Source: Telopea speciosissima
Lineage: Eukaryota; Streptophyta; Magnoliopsida; Proteales; Proteaceae
Length of the DNA stretch: 64,000 nt
Assembly: GCF_018873765.1 (NCBI RefSeq)
Contig: NC_057922.1
Coordinates: forward strand, 15,885,563 to 15,949,562
Direction: 5' to 3'
The notes below the pieces were generated by a model. It was not told where the DNA came from. It did no database searches and was given only the letters and a program-made list of their open reading frames with translations. A program made the position numbers and the translations under genes. This document shows, in pieces, positions 11,688 through 21,553 of this stretch; position 1 is the stretch's first letter, and the number at the start of each line of letters is the position of its first letter.

Positions 11688-12113
11688 ATGGATGAAATCC
11701 GTATCGCTGCTGAAGCTTACTACAAAGCTCGGCCAGAGAAAGAAAAGAAGAAGGTTGAGAAGATGTTCCAAAAAATTGATCTCAATGGCGATGGAAGAGT
11801 GAGCAAAGAGGAGTACTCTGCTTTGTATGCAATGAAGAAGCACAACTGGCCCAAACCTGAACATTTTGGTGAGTTAGACAGGGATGGAGATGGATACCTT
11901 GACATTGAAGATGCAACTGTTCTATACTACCTTGCAGTATCAAGGAGGGAATGTGAAGTGTGTGGGCTGTTCATAAAGGGTATGCTCTACTCCTGCGATA
12001 AATGCTTCGATAGATCGGATAATGGCCATTCCTACAATCTCTGTGTGCCTTGCTTTTGCAATGGAGAATTCGGCCACCATGAACAAAACCATGTACTGTC
12101 AAGTGGCAAATAG
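11688..12113 (+). CDS. EF-hand plus ZZ-like zinc-finger protein, paralog 2
   Basis: The unspliced frame gives 141 residues from ATG 11688; the upstream in-frame GTG at 11679 is not a start. EF-hand loops are at residues 31-42 (DLNGDGRVSKEE) and 64-75 (DRDGDGYLDIED, with Asp instead of Glu at the last position). The zinc site is C89-x2-C92, C103-x2-C106, C119-x2-C122, H130/H131 and H135. It shares the start MDEIR.AA.AYYKA with paralog 1, which marks a tandem duplication. An attractive alternative is a splice from ccat|gtactg (after base 12092, just after H135) to cttactag|aga at 12243. This adds 26 codons ending TTCVIM and a stop at 12321-12323. C-V-I-M is a CaaX prenylation motif, and I recall related plant proteins ending in similar C-x-I-M tails. 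Which form is used is unresolved. Confidence 0.78.
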   Translation: MDEIRIAAEAYYKARPEKEKKKVEKMFQKIDLNGDGRVSKEEYSALYAMKKHNWPKPEHFGELDRDGDGYLDIEDATVLYYLAVSRRECEVCGLFIKGMLYSCDKCFDRSDNGHSYNLCVPCFCNGEFGHHEQNHVLSSGK

Positions 12114-12814
12114 TGAAGCGTTATACTTCATTAGGCATAGTGAAACCTAACATAATCATTCCAAAGATGTTGCAGAAACACAATTTGTTCATCCATACAC
12201 CCTAGGTATTTAATGAACAATATTGCTCTCTTTTCTTACTAGAGATCCAAAATGGATGAAATAGCTGAAACTGCAGCAGAGGAAGCAGTGGAAATAATAG
12301 CCACCACATGTGTTATCATGTGAATAATCTTTGGGTAGGCTGGAAAATTGAAGACTTGCATCAATTGTTGCTCCCAAAATTGTTGGAACTGATCTCCTCA
12401 ATATAGATATATGCAATAGGTTCAGGTTGGTTTCAGATTTGAAGTGGAGATTGGAACTGTACTTGGAAGATGGGTTATGCCAGCAGTAGGGTGGGGGCAG
12501 GGAGATGGGTTGCACCGGCAGCAGGGGTGGGTTAAGCTTTCATCGTCGTCGGCCGATTTGAAGTTAGGAGGAAGAAAATGAAGTTCAGCTTGTTAATGGT
12601 AGGCTGAAGTAGTGTTGAACTCAATTCTCCTCATTTTTTAAATAAGGGTAAAAAAGTAATGTTACATGCACCCAAGATTAGTCTTTACTTACGTCACGAC
12701 TTAACGAAAGGACACTAACGGCCTTGGATCTGTTTGTAACATATTATAAACTGTCAGGGAGGTTTTCGTGTAATTGTTGAAAACATAGAGGAGAGGTGTA
12801 ATTTTCCCAAAACA

Positions 12815-12857
12815 AATATTTATGTTTTTGTTTTGGTGAAAAAAACAATATTTATGT
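12815..12857. mobile_element. Micro-insertion with 11-bp target duplication
   Basis: aatatttatgt occurs at 12815-12825 and 12847-12857 around a 21-bp insert, ttttgttttggtgaaaaaaac. The ttttggtg core followed by an A run resembles the other inserts, but the orientation is ambiguous. Confidence 0.5.
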
Positions 12858-13281
12858 CAAACTTAGTGATATTGGAATTCAGCTAGTGGAACTTCCTATG
12901 AAAATTTATTGGATGAGATCAAAATAATCCAAATTATGGTAATTAAATATCGAAACATTGTTGGATATATTGGGACCCTCAATGGCATCGTTGGATTATT
13001 GAAAAGGAACGCAAACCGGTGTTGCAATGGGGCGTGTACTTGTGTCCAGTGCTGCATAAAATGATCGACATACCCCTTTGGAAAAGGCAGAAAGGTGTGT
13101 CGGTCATTTTGTGAACGATTATGCTTGGGCACAGGAAAACGCTGCGCTGCAGCTCCGGTTAGCTCATCTCCCATATATTTTTTTCAATAAGGATAACTCA
13201 TGTCATTTCACATAAAAAAAATTGCATTAAATAATTTTCAAATTTTAAAAACTTTTTTTTTTAATTTCTTACATTAAATAT

Positions 13282-13395
13282 GAGGTACTGTTCTCTGTGC
13301 CGCAGCACAGGTTGCGCCCAGATACATGGCCCTGCCACTCAGGGGGCAGGGTGATCATTGTGCCCACCTCCATGTGCCTGGGTGCAGCCTGCGAA
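13282..13395. mobile_element. Partial copy of a GC-rich palindromic MITE
   Basis: It begins gtactgttctctgtgccgc and continues with a diverged copy of the arm seen at 29589-29634. The right arm (gtgcctgggtgcagcctgcg) breaks off at 13392 instead of completing the palindrome. This is a truncated relative of the element at 29589-29705. Confidence 0.55.
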
Positions 13396-13604
13396 TAATT
13401 AACATAAGATAACAATTTCTTAGATTTGGATGATCTGCTATCCCCTGCCCATGTGGCTGGTGTGACCTCATATAGGCATGGGTGAAATGACTGGCCTACC
13501 CACTGATTGAGCACCCTGCCCGAGTGGTGTGTCATGTGTGACCACACGCTGACCACACGGGCAGGCGACAACAAAGTATCCCGATTGCAATTTCTTAATT
13601 CACT

Positions 13605-13648
13605 AGTTTGTATGAGTACTTATTTACCAAAAAAAAAAGTTTGTATGA
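13605..13648 (+). mobile_element. LINE-tail micro-insertion with 11-bp target duplication
   Basis: agtttgtatga occurs at 13605-13615 and 13638-13648. The 22-bp insert is gtacttatttacc followed by nine A. The plus strand ends TTACCAAAAAAAAA, like a LINE 3' end, so the orientation is opposite to most of the others. Confidence 0.68.
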
Positions 13649-13664
13649 CAAGAAGTTGTTCACT

Positions 13665-13755
13665 TTAATTAATCTCTTACGTTTTTTGTTTTATCTTTTG
13701 TAGTTAACAAAAATTTTTTTGGTAACATTTGTAGTTAACATTAATTAATCTCTTA
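13665..13755 (-). mobile_element. Two nested micro-insertions
   Basis: The outer repeat ttaattaatctctta lies at 13665-13679 and 13741-13755. Inside it, tttgtagttaaca occurs at 13697-13709 and 13728-13740 around the 18-bp insert aaaatttttttggtaaca. Removing the inner event leaves a 30-bp T-rich outer insert (13680-13709) with a 15-bp duplication. The order of events is therefore readable: the outer insertion came first and the inner one second. Confidence 0.65.
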
Positions 13756-14313
13756 AGTGGATCAGACAAATGACAAAACCACCAAAGACAAGTGGACCAC
13801 ATTAAACATATGATGCAGCCAGCCAACAAGTGGCCATTTATTAAATGGCTACGGGACTCATCTGTGAAATGACCAATCCATCCCTGTTTTGGCCGGGCTG
13901 CCCGCCACGGTTGGAGGAAATCCTTTTCGATTTATTAAGCCCAGATCAGAGAGATTGCCCTGTTAAGTAGGATATCCATGTACTGACTATCACTCGTAGC
14001 GGCTGCGTGACTCAGCTTCAGTGGGCCCAGTCCAAAAGCAACACGTGTCTTACATTTTATCACTTACAGTTCACAACCAAGCGTAATCTCGTAATTTTTA
14101 ATACCGTAAAGGATAATCCTGTAAAATCCTGAATTTGGTAAACCATTCTCGTCACCACAATCCTCTCTCGTCTCCATCGTTTCCGATCCATTTCATCCCT
14201 TTTTCTTCTCGAAATGAAAACATAAACCAGAAGAAGAATTAGAACAGTAACCAAGCTGCAATTAGGGTCTTAGTTTGGAATTTGGATTAGGGTTTCTTCA
14301 GATTTCTGCAAAA

Positions 14314-17300
14314 ATGTCTTCAACTTTCAGCGGAGATGAAACCGCTCCCTTCTTCGGCTTCCTTGGAGCTGCTGCGGCTCTCGTCTTCTCCTGTATATAT
14401 CTCTGTTTTGTCCTCGCGATCTTTGATTTTTAGGTTTATGGTTTCTTCTATTTTCTATGTTAGGTTTTTTACCTTAATTGGGTTTATTGCAGGTATGGGT
14501 GCTGCTTATGGTACTGCGAAGAGTGGCGTTGGTGTTGCGTCCATGGGTGTGATGCGGCCTGAGCTTGTCATGAAATCGATCGTTCCAGTTGTTATGGCTG
14601 GAGTTTTGGGTATTTACGGTTTGATTATTGCTGTTATTATTAGTACTGGAATAAACCCCAAGGCCAAGTCGTACTATCTGTTTGATGGGTATGCTCACTT
14701 GTCGTCCGGTCTGGCTTGTGGTCTTGCTGGGCTCTCTGCTGGAATGGCGATCGGGATCGTTGGTGACGCTGGAGTTCGGTAATGCCCTTTTTCTCATCTG
14801 GTGATCAATTATGATGAAAATGTTGTGGTCATGATAGCTTTGGACTTGGTTCTATCTGGTTTCCGTGGAGTCGAGATGCGATCTAAGTGATTTGCTAGTT
14901 GTTGTCTAATTTTGAGCGGCAAGTTTGATAGTTAATGGATCTGGATGGTTTGTTGTTTATCTTGTTGGATTTACTTTGATATGATGATTTATTGATTGAG
15001 TTCCTTGTTGTATTGCAAAAATTTGAGAATCTTGGGACAATGAATATGCAAATCACTTCGTAGGAGACTGGGGTTGGCCTATTCTTTGACGAAAAAAATA
15101 ATTATAGAAACCAGAAATTGATAGTTGATTTGTTGCATCCATGCATTTGGTTCTAGGTTGATAGATTTGCACTTATTGAAATTTCTTATCTGAGGAGGGG
15201 AAGAAAAAGGAGACCCCTGTTCAATGTTAGTGCAGTTTTTTTTTTTTTCTCTAAAAAAATCTATATCTATATTATGACCTGATAATTCCGATATACAATT
15301 CATTCTCTTTTGAGTATTACTATGTTTTATTGAATTGTGCATTTGGAGCTTCTGAGAGTAATGGTTGATTCTTTTGATTGAAAACGTACAAAACAATGAA
15401 TATGGTTCCTTTTTTTCTTTTCTTTTTTACTGCTAAAATTTCCTATTGAGTTTGGTTTAGATGGTTGTTTGAAATATTTAAAATATCATGTTAGAAAAAA
15501 ACATAAAAACAATTCGAGGAAAGTTAAGAGCTTGTAGAACATGCTAACTTTTCATATTCAAGCATACATTACCCATTTCAGAGAACTTCTTTGAAGCCAA
15601 CTTCTTAGCTAATTATCAATGACTAAGTGAATAAGTTTTCTGGAATGATCTGATGGGGTGTCTTTGTGGAAGAAACTTATAGCCAATGTTAGTGAGATAA
15701 TTATTTTTTGGGCAGCATCTCCCCTCTTTAAAAGTTTTAATTCTTATTGAACTTTGATCGGTAGTTTCTTGTCATAGATAAGCAGTGAGTGTTTTAATGT
15801 TTTTCTCATGGATGTGCCGATTTGGTAGTTGGTATTCTATAGCGGTATAGCCTGCATAGTCATCAATCATCACAAGAAGGTGATGGAAATGAGGCACCTT
15901 TTAGACCTTCCCTCCCCCACCCACGGGGAAGAAGAAGGGAAACCCTAATTAAGCGTCTCTAAACATATTTGAACCTTTAGATTGTAAAAAAGACACCCAA
16001 AATGGTAGTTTGGCTTTGAACCCTAAGGTGGTTGTTCTACAATATTTGTTTCGGTACTTTTTCACTTATATAACCTATTCTAAACATAATTTAGTATTAG
16101 AAAACCCAAAGTTCAATAAAAGCAATTGAAATATGGGCGAAAGAACATAACTGGTCGCTTGCGGTGTGCAGCCCTACACCCTGACAGTGTCGTGCAAAAT
16201 GACTGTCGTGCCACCATGGAAAGGTGGAAAACAATTTAATAGTACACCAATGTCAAAAAGTGTCTCATAGCACTTAACCTTACGATGTCTAACATATAGA
16301 AAACGAAGACCAACCACTAAATATATATATATATATTTGCAAAAAAAATAATTTCAAGGAAAAATGGCTATACCTCCAAATTAGAATCTTGCTTAAATCC
16401 GGCAAATCGTCAATGTAGATGTGTTCTATTAGTCCACGCCTTGTTCCACCAAGAAATGTAGGTGATTTGGCCAAACATAATGAAATCTGGGTCTTTTGGG
16501 AAGTTCCCCCTCTTACGGTCAAAACGCATGAAACCAACGAATTGGGTCGAAATTTGACCGAATTCGATGAAATTGAGATTTTATAATACTATTTGGTGGT
16601 ATTGTTTTGCCGAATTTCAGAACGGTATCGAAAATTTTGGCCAAAATTGTAGTCGAAATTATGCATTCCTATTGCATCCACATGGGTTTCGTTTTGACTT
16701 TTCTCAAAACCAAAATTTTCGGTCATTTTGACCGAAATCTTGAGCCATGAGAGAGTTATCCATGGACCTCTGGACTCTCTACTCTCCCTTTGTTTAAGAT
16801 GAGAGAGAGAGAGTCGTTAGGCTTTTTTTTGTTTTTTTTTTTAATTCATTAACTGTTGTCTTTGATGATTCAACAGTAAACATCCTCAAAAAAATCTCTT
16901 ATTTTGTTTTTCTTTTCTGTTTGTTAGTTGATACTAAAAATAATTTGGGTAAGTTGACCACTCAAAAGACGTATTTCAGAAGACCAGAAGAATAGGCAAC
17001 ATGGGTATAACAACCAGTTGGGTTGAATAAAACTTCATACAACCCAAACCTGTCACCCATTTATTATATCTAAACCTACTTCTTCTCCGTACCTATTGAA
17101 GCCTACATCATATCCAACACAGTGAGGATGGTAGTAGCAGGTATTAAATCATCCCCACATTTCTATCTCTAGTTAGAGCCTAGAGTAATGTTTACAACAC
17201 ATCGTCTTTCTTTGAAGAAAAGGAACTCTTTGATGACCAAATGAACAGATACAAAGTTATCAAGAGGTGAGAACCTGTCTATCTCAAATCCCAATGTCTA

Positions 17301-20300
17301 CTACTGCAGACCACACATACAATTGTGTACCCATATCCATCAAGTGTCAGTTCATGGGCAAATGTAGGGCAATATCATAAATCCATCCAAACCAATAAAG
17401 TCAGATGACCCTATTGGTTTGCTATTGAATCTACTATGGTGGTTGAACAATCCTTTTTTTGCGTCAAATTCAAGTCAAGCAAAATTTGCACATTGCAAAA
17501 CAAAGCTTCGAATAGCCCAACTGGGTATCTCGTGCAAGAAATTCATGCTGTAAGTACTGCTCTTGCCCTGCCCAATAGCAAGAGTTGGGTGTCAGATTTT
17601 TCCTCTATGTATATATACATGTAATGGAGGGATAGCTTATCAGGCTTTCCTGGCCCAGAGAAACTGGACTCAAAGGACGTGCACATGAAAAGGTCTGCTA
17701 TTTGCCCTCATATCTGAGATTTGGTGCCTTAGTTCGACATTCGTTGTTGTTTAAGCAAACACTAAGGTGCAAGTTTGTCAGCAGTATATTTTCACCCGTT
17801 AAAAGTTTTTTTGTTTACTTTCCATATCCTACGCATCCCGTCTCTGATTCTCCTTGGAGTCTTCAACTAACTTGATGCCCATAATTAGCTTGGTGATGAA
17901 GCTCTCTCTGCAACTTATGAAATGTTATGGGTCGTATTTAAGCACGAATGTATTGTTTTTTCTTCATTTTTACTCTGAGTTGCTTGGCACAATGGCATAC
18001 TCATAAGTGTTCCCTTGGACACCTGAATACTTTTTAGATAAGAATGTGGCGGCAAGGACATGTTGCCTAGCTTAACAACAAGTCCCAACTGATATTTGCC
18101 ATGTGGTTAATAATGTGGCAGCTTCCAACCATATGAATAGGTAGCACCTCTCATGCATATGCCAACAAATATTGAATTATTTCCCCATAACTTTGGCTTT
18201 TATCTTTGACTTTTTAACCATATTTTGAATTGCTGTTTTTCCATGTATCAACTCGGATTGGGCTGAAATTTTATAGGTAGATAGGAGATTATAGGACTTA
18301 ATTGTGTGACAAATTTGATGGTCAGGTGGATTGCCAAGTGGCAGATATCAGTTGGGATTTGTTGTTAAGTGTGGTAACATGTCCATGCTGCTACCACCGA
18401 CTCTTTTTTTGTTGGGGGGGTTGGGGGTTGGGGGAATGGATATTAGAAACCTGAAATGGTTTCGAGAGGGACAGAATCTAACCTTGCTGAGTGTTATGTC
18501 AATACTGTGATTCTTCTTAGTTACTGGCAATCAATAAGTCTTGTTATCATGGATTTACATTTGCAGGGACAAAGAGCAATGAACTGCCATTTACTTATAA
18601 AAGACAAAGTAAATAATGCCGAGAAAGAGCCAGGTTATGATGGGATAACCAGTATGATTGAATTGGTAATGTCTCATTGCACCATGTGGGAACGAGGTTC
18701 TTGAAAGCGCAAGATCTCGTTACCTACATGCTAAAATATGATTTAGTGATAGTTCCAGTCTAATTGATGTCCCTGTTGAGTTTTTTTTTTTTTTTGGGTG
18801 TCTATTCATTAGGTGATTATTTGAAATTTTATCATTATTTACATCTATATTAGAATTTTTTGCTTTCATTGTTTATTTCTCTTTTCCTCCATTTAATTAA
18901 TATTTATCGTTCACTAAGAAGAACAATAATAATAATCAATTGCTTTTTATGTTCGACCAAAAAAAATGCTTTTTATGTGAGGAATGCTTAACAAAAGCTG
19001 TTGTGTTATGGATTACATGGCTGAAGTTTTTCTGAGAACTGTTATATATGAAGTACTAAAATATATATGTTGTCCCAACACTTTTGACTTGTTTAGTGCT
19101 GAATGTCTACAAGGTTGTGGAAAATAATGAATAAATTTGGATAATGAAGTTGTTCCTACATGTAGTTTTTAACTTAAAAGTTTTTGTTTTGATCCTGAAA
19201 TATTCAAGAGATAATAACAACAAACCTTTACTATTACTGGACAATTCAATGGATGAATTATTCTTTGCTTGAAAGCTGAAAAGCTCCAGAGCAGCTGATA
19301 TTTATCAGCAACAACTCCAACAAGTAAAACTCAGTCATGAGAGACAACTGTGGTCAGGCAGTCCTTAACTCCTTATGGGGACGATCTATAAGTCGTACAA
19401 GATAATAAGAGAAAGGGAGAGGTTCTTTGAGCAGGTGGCATGGGGGAGCATGCCAATGAAGTGCTTTAAAACGGTATCACATATAGGAGGGCAGCAAAAT
19501 CATTTCATGTGATGAGGAGAGAAATAAACACAGAGATGCTTGCATACCCTGCCCCGGCGGCTCAGAGAACCTATTCCCTAAGAGAAAATATATTGTTGTT
19601 GTGTCTGCTTTTCACTATCTAGTTAATATGCCCACATTTACTTTCCTCATATCACTGATAGTTTTGTTGTAGCCACTTTAAAAATAAATAAAAAAAAGGG
19701 GCACTGTTGTTTGTTGTCTTGCACACTCTTCATAATGCATGTGTGTCATGAAGGGTTTGCCCATGATGACTTGCTTGTATGTATGATGATTTTAGTTTAG
19801 CCACTTTATTGCACTTGTCAAAAGCTATGTGTGTTTCCCTGAATGAACTTCACAGAAATGGTCTGGATGATGAATAAGTATGGGATTCTACCGGGAATAT
19901 TACTTGGATATTTGTCAGTATACTGCTTCCTTGGCATGTCTATAAAAAAAGGGCGTACCTAGTGCATGAGGCTCCTGCCATTACGGGGTCTGGGGAGGGT
20001 CATAATGTACGCAGTCTTACCCCTGATTTCGCAGAGAGGCTGTTTCCAGACTCAAACCCATGACTTCTTGGTCACAATGGAGCAACCTTACCGTTGCACC
20101 AAGGCCCACCCTCTTCCTTGGCATCTCTATATTGTTATTTATACGACTTATCTTCTGCTTCATTTGCAATTTGGAAAAATTATTTTTTAGTTCAATGTTG
20201 ATTTAATTAGCTGTTTTGCTTTTATTTCCAATTTTGGACTTTTGTATCCTGTTTGAGTGGAAACATGCTTAGTATGATAGTGTGCCTCCATCATTGAGAA

Positions 20301-21553
20301 ACTGATAAAAAAAATTTAGTTTCTATGTTTTTTTGTGTTGAAAAGTGTGATGGTCATAAATCTTGTGGAGGCAAATGAAGGAAATGTGTTGCATCGGGAT
20401 GGTGGCAGTGGTATTGAGTACTGAATGGTTCTAAAGTTGTCATGTACTGGCTAAGAGTAATCTGGCGAAGATTAACTAGTGGATTGTTTTGGTAAGGAAA
20501 TGTTATAAAAGTCCTGCTGTCTGTTGTCCACCTGCGTACGTAAAACTTAGCAGCAATACTGAAGTAATCCGTAGCTGTAACAGGAGATAGGCTTTACACA
20601 TAGTTGGAGTCTTAAATAATGAGTAAACTTTGGACCATGAGTTTGTGACTGCCCCTAGTTGAGTTCTTCAATCCTCTGTAGTTGAGAAGGTGGGTACGCA
20701 CTGTCTTGGGTGACTTTCTGATATCAGTTTTTGTGTTCAAAACACACTAAAATTGTCAAAAGTCCCTAGTTCCAGTACTAAATTGTAGATCATTTGTTCC
20801 AAAGTAAAAATTTGATGAGACCTTGAAAATGAATTTAAGTTCTATTGCCTTCTGGGGAAAAGGGTGGCTGTGAATAGATTAGGGCTTCTACCGGTTGGAG
20901 CTTTTTATGGATTAATGGAAGAGGCCATTATTAACCATGACAAGTAATCTTTTTGCGTCTAGGATGAGAAGGATCTGCTGGTGATGCATGCCATAAGCAA
21001 GAGGTGAGACAAGGGTTATCTGGCAGCCCTCTCAGTGTTGCCAGACGTGTTGGTCTGATAATCAAGATCAACGAACTGGTACATCAGGTGCATGCATCTG
21101 TGGAATTTGGTCAGATATGATCTTTCTATTTGCTTCTCTTTCTGTAGTAAACTCTCTTCATACTTGTGCTTGATATGTTCTCTCCTTGTAGTTCTTGTTT
21201 GGGTCTGTTGTGCTTTAATTTCTTAATGGAGGTTTGTGCTCAATTTTAGAGTTTGTTTGACTTGTGGGCTTACTTTCGATTAAGTTCTTTCCGTTTACCA
21301 TCTTTGGTTTAGTTTTATTTTATCTTCTTATTGTTATCATTAGTTTGTGGTTAACAAGTGATCTTCATAAGCAGTCAAAATGATCACTGCCTTGATTCTC
21401 CTGGTTCTTGTTAATTTCAGGGCCAATGCACAGCAGCCAAAGCTTTTTGTTGGTATGATCCTCATCCTCATTTTTGCAGAAGCACTCGCCCTTTATGGTC
21501 TTATCGTAGGTATCATTCTCTCCTCCCGAGCAGGCCAATCTCGGGCAGACTAA
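14314..21553 (+). CDS. VHA-c: V-type H+-ATPase 16-kDa proteolipid subunit c (3 exons)
   Basis: Subunit c forms the rotating membrane ring of the V-ATPase Vo sector and carries protons into vacuoles and the trans-Golgi network. Exons are 14314-14392, 14493-14778 and 21421-21553. All borders are GT-AG, phases are 1 and 2, and the protein has 165 residues. It has four hydrophobic membrane segments in two related pairs. The essential proton-binding glutamate is E142, in [13 protein letters not shown] of the fourth segment. The start [20 protein letters not shown] and the end [10 protein letters not shown] match the plant family, which runs to 164-166 residues. The second intron is 6.6 kb, far longer than in compact genomes, and holds a SINE, a MULE MITE, a large inverted-repeat element and a micro-insertion. 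Nothing suggests a defect. Confidence 0.96.
16540..16745. repeat. Dispersed repeat with gaccgaaat motifs
   Basis: The motifs tcgaaatttgaccgaa, gccgaatttcag and ttttgaccgaaatc recur here. Similar cgaaattt/ccgaaatt sequence appears at 42420-42500, 43090-43260 and 45000-45130. It is probably related debris of one non-coding transposon family in VHA-c intron 2 and FBP7 intron 3. No ends were defined. Confidence 0.35.
18047..18398. mobile_element. Non-autonomous element with ~60-bp inverted ends
   Basis: The left arm (18055-18117) includes cttaacaacaagtcccaact and the right arm (18331-18384) includes agttgggatttgttgttaag. They are reverse complements for about 55 bases. The inner region (18118-18330) is AT-rich and non-coding. 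The segment attgggctgaaattt near 18258-18275 also resembles sequence near 28593-28610, suggesting another copy in the GNAT intron. Confidence 0.6.
18941..18978 (+). mobile_element. LINE-tail micro-insertion with 12-bp target duplication
   Basis: tgctttttatgt occurs at 18941-18952 and 18967-18978 around the 14-bp insert tcgaccaaaaaaaa. This is the shortest clear case. The insert is six bases followed by eight A and has the shared ACC-A(n) end. Confidence 0.65.
19406..19587. mobile_element. Mutator-type MITE with 9-bp target duplication
   Basis: taagagaaa lies at 19406-19414 and 19579-19587. The element (19415-19578, 164 bp) starts gggagaggttctttgagc and ends ggctcagagaacctattccc, an imperfect inverted pair. 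A 9-bp duplication is typical of Mutator-like elements. A second member with the same ends is at 39723-39858. Confidence 0.8.
19926..20130 (-). mobile_element. Au-type SINE with 18-bp target duplication
   Basis: The body is 19944-20112. On the minus strand it reads ttggtgcaacggtaaggttg (tRNA A-box region), then gggtttgagtc (B box). It ends with a region containing gaccctccccagacccc and ggtacgccc followed by a T run. This is the recognisable Au SINE layout. The flanks cttccttggcatgtctat (19926-19943) and cttccttggcatctctat (20113-20130) differ at one base. It lies in VHA-c intron 2, antisense to the gene. Confidence 0.88.

Larger units (their letters stand above)
12114..14313. other. Spacer before the V-ATPase gene
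   Basis: It contains the possible C-terminal exon of paralog 2 (12243-12323). Four micro-insertions sit within 1 kb (12815-12857, 13605-13648 and a nested pair at 13665-13755). A partial copy of the gcgcaggctgcgccc palindrome family lies at 13282-13395. Bases 14150-14310 are CT-rich leader of the V-ATPase gene. Confidence 0.5.

Noticed and set aside
12252-12323. MDEIAETAAEEA frame resembling the MDEIR start of the EF-hand paralogs, as a third gene copy
   Set aside because: Only the first four residues match and the frame ends after 23 codons; a C-terminal exon with a CaaX end is the better reading.
13269-13574. 101-codon minus-strand frame
   Set aside because: It overlaps the GC-rich palindrome copy; the frame exists only because the sequence is GC-rich and poor in stops.
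14474-14797. 107-codon minus-strand frame
   Set aside because: It is the antisense shadow of VHA-c exon 2.
19966-20190. 74-codon plus-strand frame, and a tRNA-like B box on the minus strand
   Set aside because: Both fall inside the Au SINE; the tRNA-like part is the SINE head, not a functional tRNA gene.
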